Source: Clostridiales bacterium (GTDB lineage Bacteria > Bacillota > Clostridia > Oscillospirales > Ruminococcaceae). Taken from it: DNA of 58,949 nucleotides. The stretch is from the NCBI GenBank assembly GCA_019423685.1, contig JAHZAY010000014.1:1-58949 (forward strand). Reading direction: 5' to 3'. The notes below the pieces were generated by a model. That model worked only from the letters and a program-made list of their open reading frames with translations. It had not been told where the DNA came from and searched no databases. Positions 24,802 to 33,576 of this stretch are shown here, piece after piece (the first letter of the stretch is position 1; each line of letters starts with the position of its first letter). The position numbers and the translations under genes were made by a program.

Positions 24802-26484
24802 TTACTTTTTATTTTCTTTTGCCCAGCTGTCCTTGAGGCCAACAATCTCGTTAAAGACACCCTCATCCTTGCTGTCCTTGCAGAAGTAGCCGGTGCGGAC
24901 AAACTGGAATTTGTCGCCCGCCTTCGCGTCGGCCAGAGACGGCTCCAGCTTGCAGTTGTGCAGCTCGGTCAGCGAGTTCGGGTTCAGGTAGTCCAGATAG
25001 TTGGTGCCTTCCGGTACATCGTTGACATTCTCCAGGGTGAACAGGTAGTCGTACAGGCGTACAGTGGCGTCGATGGCGTGTTTGGCCGATACCCAGTGGA
25101 TGGTGCCCTTGATCTTGCGGCCGTCTACTGGGTTGCCGTTGCCGGTCTCGAGGTCAGCTGTGCAGTGCAGCTCGACGACATTGCCCTGTTCGTCCTTGAC
25201 CACCTCGTTGCATTTGACGATGTAGGCGCCCATCAGGCGAACCTCGCCGTCCGGTTTCATGCGGAAGAACTTCGGAGGCGGTACCTCGGCAAAGTCGTCC
25301 GCATCGATGTAGAGTTCACGGGTGAACGGAACCTTTCTCACGCCGGCTTCCTCGTTTTTCGGGATGTTTGGCAGCTCAAAATATTCTTCCTTGTCCTCCG
25401 GGTAGTTGGTGATGACCACCTTAACTGGGTGCAGGACGGCGACGCGGCGCTGTGCTGCGGTGTTGAGCTCGTCGCGGATGCAGTGCTCCAGCAGACCGAT
25501 GTCGACGATGCTGTATGCCTTGGCGACGCCGGCCTTTTTGACAAACTCGTTGATCGAGCTTGGGGTGTAGCCGCGGCGGCGCAGGCCGGACAGGGTGGGC
25601 ATTCTCGGGTCGTCCCAACCGTCGACCTTCTTGGTCTCGACCAGCTCGCGCAGGTAGCGTTTGCTCATGACGGTGTGGGTGACGTTCAGACGGGCGAACT
25701 CGTACTGATGCGGTTTGTGCTCAAAGCCGATGTTGTTGACCACCCAATCGTACAGTGGGCGGTGGTTTTCAAACTCGATGGAGCACAGCGAGTGGGTGAT
25801 GCCCTCCAGCGCATCCTGGATGGGGTGTGCAAAATCGTACAGCGGATAGATGCACCACTTGTCGCCCTGGCGGTGATGGTGTGCGTGCACGATGCGGTAG
25901 ATGGCAGGATCACGCATGTTCATGTTTGGGGAAGCCATGTCGATCTTGGCGCGCAGCGTGTGGCTTCCGTCCGGAAATTCGCCGTTTTTCATCCGCTCAA
26001 AGAGGTCGAGGTTTTCCTCAACCGAACGGTTTCTCCACGGGCTTTCCTTTCCGGGCTCGGTCAGGGTGCCGCGGTACTCGCGCATCTGGTCTGCACTCAG
26101 GTCGTCGACGTAGGCTTTTCCCTCTTTAATCAGTTTGACAGCATACTCATAGCACTTGTCAAAGTAGTCCGAACCGTAGTAGATGCCGCCAGTCGGTTCC
26201 GCACCCAGCCAGCGCAGGTCCTCGATGATCGACTGTACATATTCGTCGTCCTCGCGAACGGGGTTGGTGTCGTCGAAGCGCAGGTTAAACAGGCCGTGAT
26301 ATTTCTGTGCGGTTCCGGAGTTGATCCAGATGGCCTTGGCCGAACCGATGTGCAGGTAGCCGTTTGGCTCAGGTGGGAAGCGGGTGTGTACCTTGGTGAT
26401 CCGGCCCTCTGCCAGATCACGGTCGATGATGTCGTGGATAAAGTTGGACACGTTTTCGGTGTCCATGATTTTTTCATCAGCCAT
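24802..26484 (-). CDS. glnS: Glutaminyl-tRNA synthetase
   Basis: The 560-residue class Ib enzyme charges tRNA-Gln directly. Motifs: RFPPEPNGYLHIGSAKAI (HIGH as HIGS, about 35-52), FDDTNP, WCIYPLYDFAHPIQDALEGI, and VMSKRYLREL (KMSKS equivalent). Two C-terminal anticodon-binding beta barrels follow (VLHPVKVVITNYP to the end). It lies 48 nt behind gltX on the same strand, and the two appear to be an operon. A true GlnRS is not universal in Clostridia, many of which make Gln-tRNA by transamidation; the gene is generally thought to have spread by transfer. Confidence 0.97.
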   Translation of the reverse strand: MADEKIMDTENVSNFIHDIIDRDLAEGRITKVHTRFPPEPNGYLHIGSAKAIWINSGTAQKYHGLFNLRFDDTNPVREDDEYVQSIIEDLRWLGAEPTGGIYYGSDYFDKCYEYAVKLIKEGKAYVDDLSADQMREYRGTLTEPGKESPWRNRSVEENLDLFERMKNGEFPDGSHTLRAKIDMASPNMNMRDPAIYRIVHAHHHRQGDKWCIYPLYDFAHPIQDALEGITHSLCSIEFENHRPLYDWVVNNIGFEHKPHQYEFARLNVTHTVMSKRYLRELVETKKVDGWDDPRMPTLSGLRRRGYTPSSINEFVKKAGVAKAYSIVDIGLLEHCIRDELNTAAQRRVAVLHPVKVVITNYPEDKEEYFELPNIPKNEEAGVRKVPFTRELYIDADDFAEVPPPKFFRMKPDGEVRLMGAYIVKCNEVVKDEQGNVVELHCTADLETGNGNPVDGRKIKGTIHWVSAKHAIDATVRLYDYLFTLENVNDVPEGTNYLDYLNPNSLTELHNCKLEPSLADAKAGDKFQFVRTGYFCKDSKDEGVFNEIVGLKDSWAKENKK

Positions 26485-26532
26485 TCTATTTTCAGTCCTT
26501 CCAAATGGATTCGATATTTCAGTAGACTTATT

Positions 26533-28185
26533 TTATTTGGACAAAGTCGCGATGGCTTCATCCAGTCTCTTCTGGCAGGTTTCCTCGCCGAGGATCTGCA
26601 TGACACTGCACAGGTCAGGAGAATTTGTGCGGCCGGTAATTGCCAAGCGGATTACCTGGCTGACATCTCCGACGTGGCCCTTATACTGGTCTGGATTTTT
26701 CTTGTAGTCTTTTGGTTTTGCTGCAAAGCCCAGAGCAGAGCCCAGTTCACGAACCTTCTCAAACCAGGTGTCGCCGTCGTCAGCGGGGGAGTAGATGCCT
26801 TTGTACTGGGTGAGGATCGCAATTGCATCCTCTTTGGTAATATTGGCGGGATATTCGGTGGCAGGGACGTACAGCTGGTCATAGAAGAAGGCCAGAAAAT
26901 CCTTCACCTCGCTCCAGATGGCGATATCCTTGCGGGGTTTTGCTCCGCCACGGCCGATGGCAAAGATTGCCTTGGCCTTTTCCGGATCGCCGGTGAGCAG
27001 GTCATACAGCTGCTGGTCGTAGTCTTCTGCCCAATCGGTGACCTCTTTGTAGACCTCGTCGGCGCTCATCACCGAGATGGTGTTTTTGCTGACATCCTTT
27101 AATTTGTCGATGTCAAACAGCGAGCCGCTGTTGCCCATCTTTTTGGTGGTGAACTGGAAGTCGTTGATCGGTGCGGCAGGGTTTGCAAGGCGCCAATCTT
27201 CAAAGTTGGAGTTTAACAGGGTCATCAGGTATTCGATGACCGAAGGTACCGGGTAGCCCTCCGCGTTGTAGAAGTCCAGCGCCAACTCTGGGTCCTTCCT
27301 CTTGGAAAGCTTTCTCTTAGAACCGCCGTCCATCTTCATCAGCTGGGCGGTGTGGACATATTTCGGCGGTTTCCAGCCCATGGTGCGGAACAGCTGGAGG
27401 TGGATATTCAAAGTTGCCAACCACTCTTCGCCGCGGACGACGTGGGTGGTGCCCATAAAGTGGTCGTCGATGACGTGGGCAAAGTGGTAGGTCGGGATGC
27501 CGTCCGACTTGAGCAGCACGATGTCCTGGTCGTTTTCTGGGAGCTCAATGTCGCCCTTGACAAGGTCATGGTGGACAAAGCGCTTGTTCGGGTCGCCGGA
27601 GCTCTTAAAGCGAAGGACATAGGGTTTGCCCGCCTTGATGTTTTCCTCGATTTGCTCATAGGTCAAGTTGCGGCATTTTGCCCACTCGCCATAGTAGCCG
27701 AAGTTGATCTTCATCTCCTGCTGCTTCTGGCGCATTTGATTCAGCTCTTCCTCGGTGCAGAAGCACGGATAAGCCAGTCCACGCTCGACCAAAACTTTGG
27801 CAAAGGTCTGATAGATTTTGGCGCGCTGTCGCTGTCGATAAGGACCGTAGGCGCCGTTGTCGCCCTCGATGGTGGCTCCCTCATCAAAGTTCAGTCCATA
27901 GTGGTGAAAGACGCGGATGATGGTCTCTACACCGCCTTCGACGGCGCGCTTTAAGTCGGTGTCCTCGATGCGCAGGAAAAAGACACCGCCGCTTTGATGT
28001 GCCAGCCGTTCACTGACGATGGCGCTGAAGAGGTTTCCCAGGTGCATGAAGCCGGTGGGGCTGGGTGCAATGCGGGTAACCTTTGCGCCCTCTGGCAGGT
28101 TGCGGGGCGGATACATGGCCTCGATGTCCGCAGGGGTGGTGGTAATATCCGGGAACAGCAGGTTTGCAAGACGCTGATAATCCAT
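26533..28185 (-). CDS. gltX: Glutamyl-tRNA synthetase
   Basis: The 550-residue class Ib enzyme has APSPTGFMHLGNLFSAI (HIGH motif, about 41-57), LRIEDTDLKRAVEGG, a zinc-like CFCTEEE segment, the GIPTYHFAHVIDDHFMGTTHV block and KRKLSKRKDPE (KMSKS equivalent, about 288-298), then an alpha-helical anticodon-binding domain. It is longer than the usual ~490 aa GluRS, with about 35 residues ahead of the catalytic core. Promoter-like TATAAG lies near 28212-28217 on the minus strand. It is first gene of a gltX-glnS operon; since glnS is present, this enzyme could be discriminating, which the sequence alone does not settle. Confidence 0.96.
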   Translation of the reverse strand: MDYQRLANLLFPDITTTPADIEAMYPPRNLPEGAKVTRIAPSPTGFMHLGNLFSAIVSERLAHQSGGVFFLRIEDTDLKRAVEGGVETIIRVFHHYGLNFDEGATIEGDNGAYGPYRQRQRAKIYQTFAKVLVERGLAYPCFCTEEELNQMRQKQQEMKINFGYYGEWAKCRNLTYEQIEENIKAGKPYVLRFKSSGDPNKRFVHHDLVKGDIELPENDQDIVLLKSDGIPTYHFAHVIDDHFMGTTHVVRGEEWLATLNIHLQLFRTMGWKPPKYVHTAQLMKMDGGSKRKLSKRKDPELALDFYNAEGYPVPSVIEYLMTLLNSNFEDWRLANPAAPINDFQFTTKKMGNSGSLFDIDKLKDVSKNTISVMSADEVYKEVTDWAEDYDQQLYDLLTGDPEKAKAIFAIGRGGAKPRKDIAIWSEVKDFLAFFYDQLYVPATEYPANITKEDAIAILTQYKGIYSPADDGDTWFEKVRELGSALGFAAKPKDYKKNPDQYKGHVGDVSQVIRLAITGRTNSPDLCSVMQILGEETCQKRLDEAIATLSK

Positions 28186-28257
28186 GGATGGAATCTCTCC
28201 TTTAGTTGGAATCTATCTTATAGGTATAAGAATAGCACAAAATAAGGGGGAAGAAAA

Positions 28258-28330
28258 GGGGCGATTGGGATTTTTCCCAATCGGAGAAAAAACAAAACGG
28301 GGCAAAGTGCATTTTTATGCGCTTCGCCCC
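28258..28330 (-). terminator. Two tandem hairpins ending the GDPD operon
   Basis: On the minus strand a first hairpin GGGGCGAAGCGCAT / ATGCACTTTGCCCC (28330-28299) is followed by TTTTG, then CGATTGGGA / TCCCAATCG (28283-28262). Together they separate the GDPD operon from gltX. Confidence 0.75.
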
Positions 28331-28454
28331 ATGAAAGAGGATACGATAGGGATCGTTTGACAAAACAAGATATCTTTGTAGGCAAACAAGGAATGCTTTC
28401 GCCTGCTGGAAAACGGCGACGCTTTGGTTATGCCGGCGGGTTCCCGTCCATCTT

Positions 28455-29264
28455 TTAGTATTTGACTGGCGGCTCGAACCCTTCAAAGATGATTGCGTCG
28501 TACATCCTTTTTGCCTTCTCATAGTCCTGCTCGTGGATGGTCCATCCCACCGTCATTGCGCCGCAGGCTTTGCAGAATTGGAAGGCATGGCTGTTTGCAG
28601 CAAAGCGGTGGTTGTAGGCGACGAAGTGCGGCTTTGAAAGGAAGTTAAACATCATTCCGCCCAAGGCAGCGGAGCCGATCTTGGAGCCGCTCTCAAAGCG
28701 GGTGGCAAGCTGGCCGCGCATCACCTGTGGCGCATTTTTGTAAAACCAGGACACAATCAGCGGATTCATCGACTCGATACAGTAGTCCCCGGAGTAGCGG
28801 CGCAGCAGGTCGTATACCTTCAGGCAAACGCGCTCCACATGTTCGGTGGATTTGATCTCCACGATGAGCGGCACCTTGCCGTTCACCTCGCGCAGCACCT
28901 GGGTAAACAGAGGAATCTTCTCGTGCGTGTGCCCAAGATTGTATCGGGAGAGCTGATCGTAGGTCGACTGTTCGACCTTGAGTGCGCAGGAACACATCCG
29001 GGTGAGGTCGGCATCGTGAAAGACCACAATCCTGCCGTCGGAGGTCATCTGCAAATCCAGTTCAATTCCGTAACCGGCCTGTACCGCAGCTCGGAAGGCA
29101 GAAAGTGAATTTTCACAGCGGGTTTCATTGTTAAAAAGGCCGCGATGGGCAAAGTTGCGGTGATAAAATGTGGGTTCCAAAGGGTGCTTTTTGAGGCAAG
29201 GCATGGCGCTGAGCGCGCACACACCGGCTCCGAGCAATCCAAGGGATACAAGTTGTTTCATCAT
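28455..29264 (-). CDS. Glycerophosphodiester phosphodiesterase, membrane-anchored
   Basis: The 269-residue GDPD-family enzyme cleaves glycerophosphodiesters to glycerol 3-phosphate and an alcohol. An N-terminal hydrophobic segment (LVSLGLLGAGVCALSAM) may anchor it. Catalytic and metal residues are in HRGLFNNETRCENSLSAF, GIELDLQMTSDGRIVVFHD and VEIKS. I chose the ATG at 29264, with AGAAGG just upstream; an in-frame GTG at 29294 has no site. It is the last gene of a minus-strand operon after two nitrilase-fold proteins (66 nt gap). The role may be in lipid or teichoic acid turnover. Confidence 0.9.
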   Translation of the reverse strand: MMKQLVSLGLLGAGVCALSAMPCLKKHPLEPTFYHRNFAHRGLFNNETRCENSLSAFRAAVQAGYGIELDLQMTSDGRIVVFHDADLTRMCSCALKVEQSTYDQLSRYNLGHTHEKIPLFTQVLREVNGKVPLIVEIKSTEHVERVCLKVYDLLRRYSGDYCIESMNPLIVSWFYKNAPQVMRGQLATRFESGSKIGSAALGGMMFNFLSKPHFVAYNHRFAANSHAFQFCKACGAMTVGWTIHEQDYEKAKRMYDAIIFEGFEPPVKY

Positions 29265-29329
29265 GGACAAAACCTTCTTTCGATCCCGGCACAAAGCCGG
29301 ATGATAGGGCGGTGATCTAATTGGAAAAA

Positions 29330-30493
29330 CTAATCTTGTTGTGCAAAAGCGTCGTCAGAAAAGGATTCTTCTGTTTGATCGGTGCTGGATGGACGGTCGT
29401 CCTCCTCGTCCTCCGTCTCCTCATCGGGGGAAGCGGTCACGGGGGTTTGGCGGGCAAGGCCGTATTCGCGCCGGGCCATCTCTTCGATGGCGGGGTTGAT
29501 GTCCGAGATGTACAGGTCGGGGTCTTGACTCAGCCGTTCCAAATCAATGCGTGCAGTCAGGCAGGCGTTGGCAGAGGGACGCTCTGTCTGCATGACGACG
29601 CCGTTGCCCAGCTTGCTGGCAGAGAAGGGGGCATAGATGCCGCTGATAGCGCGGAAGGGCAGATCCATAAAGTCACCTGTCAGCCAGGAAGAAATGGCAA
29701 AAACGGGCTGTTCCTGACAGCGCATAAAGGCGCAGCTCTGGAAAAAGGCGCTGGAACGGCTGGGGCTGAATGCCGAGGGGCAGAGCAGCAGTTGCGCACC
29801 CAGCGTGTGGGCGGCACGGGCCGTTTCAAATACCCGCTGGTCGGTTCCGGAAAGGATCGCGACGCGGCACAGTTTAGTCTGCGCTGTGAGCACGCCCTTG
29901 CCCGGCTGGATGCCGCAGAGCTTTTCAGCGGGGGAGAGGTGGAGCTTGTCCTGCTGCAGGATGATGTTTCCATCGGGATCAAACAGGAAAGCGCGGTTAA
30001 AAAGTCCCTCTCGGGTGCGCACAATCATGGTGCCGGCCAGAATGTAAATCGAAGCTTTGATGGCAAGCATCGAGAAAAAGCGGGTGTAGCTTTCCAAGAG
30101 AGGCTGTGCCAGGTACTTGCAGTAAAACTGTATGGCCTCGTCGATGGCAGATTGATTTGCATTGATGAGGTCTTCGGAGAACTGGTAACACAGGTCAAAC
30201 AGCGAAGGGGAACTGAGCAGCGGCATCAGGCCGATATATTCGGGAAAGACGATCAGCTGTGTGCCGTCGCGCACGGCGCTGTTGACGTTGGAGATGATCA
30301 GTTCCAGGCACTCTTTGGCGGGCAGTTCGTTGTGCAGTGCAATCTGCACGCAGGACACTTTGATGTTGTTGGGACTGACATACTCCAGCGCGCGCGACAG
30401 GTTAATGTCGGTGTTTTCCAGCAGGTGGTTGAGCTTGGAGGGATTCCAGTGAGAGAGCAGCATCTTGGCTGAAGCAATGTGCTTTAAGTTCAT
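29330..30493 (-). CDS. Nitrilase-superfamily protein lacking the catalytic cysteine
   Basis: The 387-residue protein has the carbon-nitrogen hydrolase fold from about residue 44. The catalytic Glu (LIVFPEY, about E85) and Lys (QQDKLHLSP, about K183) are present. At the nucleophile position, where the family has I-C-x-D-x-R-F-P-E, this protein has ILSGTDQRVFE: glycine 216 replaces the cysteine. A 40-residue acidic tail (EETEDEEDD) ends it. The ATG overlaps the stop of the preceding nitrilase-fold gene (TAATG), so the two are translationally coupled. It is probably a pseudoenzyme or one half of a heteromer. No frameshift is seen, so the loss is not recent decay. Confidence 0.8.
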   Translation of the reverse strand: MNLKHIASAKMLLSHWNPSKLNHLLENTDINLSRALEYVSPNNIKVSCVQIALHNELPAKECLELIISNVNSAVRDGTQLIVFPEYIGLMPLLSSPSLFDLCYQFSEDLINANQSAIDEAIQFYCKYLAQPLLESYTRFFSMLAIKASIYILAGTMIVRTREGLFNRAFLFDPDGNIILQQDKLHLSPAEKLCGIQPGKGVLTAQTKLCRVAILSGTDQRVFETARAAHTLGAQLLLCPSAFSPSRSSAFFQSCAFMRCQEQPVFAISSWLTGDFMDLPFRAISGIYAPFSASKLGNGVVMQTERPSANACLTARIDLERLSQDPDLYISDINPAIEEMARREYGLARQTPVTASPDEETEDEEDDRPSSTDQTEESFSDDAFAQQD

Positions 30494-31188
30494 TATGCTA
30501 AGCCTCCTCTCTCATAAATGCGCAGGTCCAGCTTGTCCGGCAGGTTACCGCCAAAGTCGCTGCGGGCCAGCTTGTTCAGATATAGCTTTGCAAATAGGCT
30601 GTGGGAGCTTGCAGGTGCAACAAGATATCCGCTCTCGTCCGGGGTGAGGTCGCAGGGGGCGGCGACGGCGGAAAAGCAGTTGCAGCAGCTGACGACATAG
30701 ACTCCGTTGGACTGTGCAGCATTCCAGATGCCGGTGGTCAGCATATGGCGGCTGAGCTGGTAGGAGTCGATGAATTGCGACGACACGACGATCTGTGCCC
30801 CCTTCATGCGGGCAATGCGCACCACCTGCGGGTGGTAGATGTCCACATCGACACACAGGAAGATGTTGCCGATGGGGGTGGCGATCGGTTCAATCCGGTC
30901 ATACTGGGTCAGATCGGACTGGTTATACAGGTTGCGGTGGGTTGCACCCTGTATGCCCAAAATGTCTCCTTTGGGGGAGAACAGGCACAGGTAGAGGATG
31001 TTGTCGACCACGAAGCGGCTGGGCACCAGATACACCTTGTGTTCGATGGCGTATTTGCGGCAGGCGTTGAGGTAGTCGGGGGTATCCCACTGTGGAATAT
31101 AGGATTTGACGTCGGAAAAGATCACCAGGTCGGAAAGCGGCTTGATCTTTCCGAACGGAGGGGTAATGCAAACAACGGCACGGGCCAC
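30493..31188 (-). CDS. Nitrilase-superfamily protein with Cys but altered Glu/Lys
   Basis: The 231-residue protein from GTG 31188 (RBS AGAGG 9 nt upstream) has a compact carbon-nitrogen hydrolase fold. The nucleophile Cys is present in IFLCVDVDIYHPQ (about C112), but the general-base Glu position is Asp (LVIFSDVKSY, about D26) and the Lys position reads ATHRNLY (His/Arg). A longer frame opens at 31377 but contains the promoter at 31286-31314, so I reject that start. It overlaps the next gene by one base. The family identity is clear from the C-terminal GAQIVVSSQ and GVYVVSCCN segments; activity is doubtful. Confidence 0.75.
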   Translation of the reverse strand: MARAVVCITPPFGKIKPLSDLVIFSDVKSYIPQWDTPDYLNACRKYAIEHKVYLVPSRFVVDNILYLCLFSPKGDILGIQGATHRNLYNQSDLTQYDRIEPIATPIGNIFLCVDVDIYHPQVVRIARMKGAQIVVSSQFIDSYQLSRHMLTTGIWNAAQSNGVYVVSCCNCFSAVAAPCDLTPDESGYLVAPASSHSLFAKLYLNKLARSDFGGNLPDKLDLRIYERGGLA

Positions 31189-31285
31189 ACAAGTCACCTC
31201 TTCAAAGAAATATTCGAAAGCAAAGATTGCACACAAAAATACAAAGTAAGGTATGCCATCCACATCGGGACAGCCGTACAATAAT

Positions 31286-31314
31286 ATTATACTATCTGGC
31301 AAGAGGGATAGCAA
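31286..31314 (-). promoter_or_regulatory. Promoter of the nitrilase-fold/GDPD operon
   Basis: On the minus strand TTGCTA (31314-31309), 17 bp, TATAAT (31291-31286). Confidence 0.7.
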
Positions 31315-31410
31315 GCTGGCCAACACAGTCTTTATCAAAATGGCAAAGCTGTGCGCTCGGTTTGATTTATGCAGCAAAAGGACAGGAACAGAACCTTTTT
31401 TCCCTTATAC

Positions 31411-31444
31411 AACAAAACCTTCCGGCATACACTCTGGAAGGTTT
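31411..31444 (-). terminator. Probable terminator of tadA
   Basis: On the minus strand AAACCTTCC / GGAAGGTTT with a 12-nt loop is followed by TTTTGTT. It lies about 240 bp beyond tadA. Confidence 0.55.
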
Positions 31445-31683
31445 GGATGGTTTGGGGATGTTTTTCTAAGGTTGAGGGGGAGCAGCAGCCTGCAAATAAA
31501 AACAACAGAGAAAAAACTGCCATTTTTTCCACTAAATAATGGTGGAAAGAGTTTAAAAATGATTACTCAAAGTAAAATCAGGATAAACTATCATGAATTT
31601 AACAGTTTCAACAGAGTTTTCAACATCATAGAGATGTGGATAAGCGTTAAATGTGGGGGATTGCGGGGGAAAACAGACAGCCC
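31445..31683. other. AT-rich intergenic region with a DnaA-box-like site
   Basis: No gene is supported. It holds TGTGGATAA (31635-31643), identical to a DnaA box in reverse (TTATCCACA), and a TTTCCAC/GTGGAAA hairpin at about 31526-31548. A single box is not an origin, and no dnaA, gyrB or recF is near. Confidence 0.4.
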
Positions 31684-32154
31684 TCACCGCAATTCGGTAA
31701 AGAAACTGCTCAATACAGCGGCACATTCCTCCTGCAGAATTCCGGAACGGACGATGGGGGTGTGGTTAAAGGGCATCACAAAGAGGTCGGCAACCGAACC
31801 GGCACAGCCGGCCTTGGGGTCCTTTGCGCCGTAGACCACCCGATCCAGGCGGGAATTGATGATGGCTCCCGAACACATCGGGCAGGGCTCCAAAGTGACA
31901 AACAGCTCACATCCGCTCAACCGCCAACTGTGCAGAGCCTGGCAGGCCTGCCGGATGCAGAGGATTTCGGCGTGGGCCAGTGCATCCTGGTCGAATTCGC
32001 GGCGGTTGTGTGCGCGGGCGATGAGCTGTTGTCCGCGCACGATGACGGCCCCGACGGGAATTTCTCCCAGAGCGGCGGCTTTTTTTGCCTCCTCGAGCGC
32101 AAGGTGCATCCAATGGGTGTCCCGTCGCAGATAGGAGGGGGTGGAGTCGGACAT
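31684..32154 (-). CDS. tadA: tRNA-specific adenosine deaminase
   Basis: The 156-residue zinc deaminase converts A34 to inosine in tRNA-Arg(ACG). Zinc and catalytic motifs are in order: DALAHAEILCI (HAE, proton-shuttle Glu) and TLEPCPMCSGAI (PCxxC). The length is normal for bacterial TadA. It lies 28 nt behind the CPBP protease gene on the same strand, so the two may be cotranscribed. Confidence 0.95.
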   Translation of the reverse strand: MSDSTPSYLRRDTHWMHLALEEAKKAAALGEIPVGAVIVRGQQLIARAHNRREFDQDALAHAEILCIRQACQALHSWRLSGCELFVTLEPCPMCSGAIINSRLDRVVYGAKDPKAGCAGSVADLFVMPFNHTPIVRSGILQEECAAVLSSFFTELR

Positions 32155-32182
32155 AAAAAAGCTCCTTTCGAGCAGATTTTAG

Positions 32183-33235
32183 CTAGATCATGTTTTGGAT
32201 GATGGCTACCACCAGCAGTGCCAATGCGATGGCCAGGGTCATCGAGGAGAAAAAGACGCGGTACTTGATGCGCTCATTTGCCACGGTGGAAGGGCGGCGG
32301 AAGGTAAAAATATTGGGGTACTGATGCACCAATACCAATAGCGCACCGATGCCCGCAGTCAGGTATAAAACCAGGACAATCAGCAAAAATAGCGGCTGGA
32401 GCTGCTCGGGCAGCGAGGAGAGCAGCAGGTTTAAAAGCAGGTTAAAGAGGTTGTTGACCGCATGGATGAGCACGCCGGTCCATAAAGAGCCGCTGTACAG
32501 GACCAGGTAACCGATCAGCAGGCCCATGATGAAGGCGTTGGGGGCCTGTACCAGATTGCCGTGAAACAGGGCAAACAGGATGGCGGAGATCATCAGGGCG
32601 AAACTGTCGCCAAAGCGGCGCATCGACTGAAAGATCATGCCGCGAAATACAAATTCCTCCACAACAGGTGCGATGATGCACAGCTGCAAAGCGGTGAGCG
32701 CGAGGGTGGGAGGATTTTGCGGGATACTGATTGAGGTGTGTGGGGTAAATCCCAGAGCGCCAAGCAGGGAGCTCAGTAGAGAAGCTGCTGCCAACCCCAC
32801 AACACTGACGCCCAGGGCAAGGCAGCAGCCCAAAGCGCCAAAGCTTGGAGAAAAGCGGTGGAGCGGAAACGCAACCCGCAGAGGTACGCGGCAAAGCAGA
32901 ATAAAGAGCAAAAAAGGTAAGCCCAGGCAGATGGTAGAGGATAGAATGTTGGCCAACAGGACGACCGAGGAGGAGGCGATGACCTGATTGCCGTAGACTC
33001 GGATAACCGGCCATGCCAGCGCAAACAGCCGGAACAAAAACAGCGGCACATAAGCGGAGAGCAAAAAATAGAACAGCACTGCGAATCCCAGGCCGTTGGC
33101 GTAAAATTGAAGTACCCGGCGCTCGGTGATGACGGGCGGCGGTGGGGTGAATCCATAGCCATCGACATAGGTATAACTGTTGAGGTCGCTGCCGAGATGG
33201 GTCGGGTCGACGGGTTTTTTGGTATAAAGAGCCAT
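32183..33235 (-). CDS. CPBP family intramembrane glutamic endopeptidase
   Basis: The 350-residue polytopic protein has about eight hydrophobic segments and the CPBP/Abi motifs: VVEEFVFRGMIF (EExxxR, about 217-228), ILFALFHGN (FxxxH) and LIHAVNN (HxxxN). Family members include Rce1-like prenyl-protein proteases and bacteriocin self-immunity proteins. The ATG 33235 has GGAGG 9 nt upstream. A TATACT -10 box lies at 33317-33312 on the minus strand. The N-terminal ~25 residues are soluble and Pro-rich. Target unknown. Confidence 0.85.
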   Translation of the reverse strand: MALYTKKPVDPTHLGSDLNSYTYVDGYGFTPPPPVITERRVLQFYANGLGFAVLFYFLLSAYVPLFLFRLFALAWPVIRVYGNQVIASSSVVLLANILSSTICLGLPFLLFILLCRVPLRVAFPLHRFSPSFGALGCCLALGVSVVGLAAASLLSSLLGALGFTPHTSISIPQNPPTLALTALQLCIIAPVVEEFVFRGMIFQSMRRFGDSFALMISAILFALFHGNLVQAPNAFIMGLLIGYLVLYSGSLWTGVLIHAVNNLFNLLLNLLLSSLPEQLQPLFLLIVLVLYLTAGIGALLVLVHQYPNIFTFRRPSTVANERIKYRVFFSSMTLAIALALLVVAIIQNMI

Positions 33236-33489
33236 ATACAAGATCCTCCAACAAGATGGGGTAAGGAGCGTTCAAAGGAGAAGGTGCCATTCGACAACTT
33301 TTCTGTTTTTCAGTATAGCACAGTTTTTTTGTGAATATGTTAATATAAAACTAATTCTTTGGCGATGTGGTTACCGTTTGTAAAGGATGGGTGGATTTAC
33401 CAGCGCTTTTTTTAAAAGAAAAGTCATGGAACAGGACTGCTTTTCCCGTTTGTGGCAAAGGCGTTTGGAACAAGTTCTTTTCCAGTTAG

Positions 33490-33531
33490 CAAAAGGGGGC
33501 AGTGCAGGAAATGTTTCCTGCACTGCCCCCT
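33490..33531 (-). terminator. Terminator of glmS
   Basis: The perfect 14-bp palindrome GGGGGCAGTGCAGG / CCTGCACTGCCCCC has a 9-nt loop and is followed on the minus strand by TTTTG. Between this and the CPBP gene start there is no other gene. Confidence 0.85.
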
Positions 33532-33576
33532 ATCATGGCTATGCTTTTTTAATAATTGCAAGGTGGGATTGAGACA

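Noticed and set aside
24775..27102. 775-codon plus-strand open frame
   Set aside because: It is antisense to glnS and gltX, whose synthetase motifs are unambiguous; no ribosome binding site.
31189..31377. N-terminal membrane extension of the second nitrilase-fold protein
   Set aside because: The extension contains a good minus-strand promoter (31286-31314), and a GTG with a well-spaced ribosome binding site begins exactly at the conserved domain.
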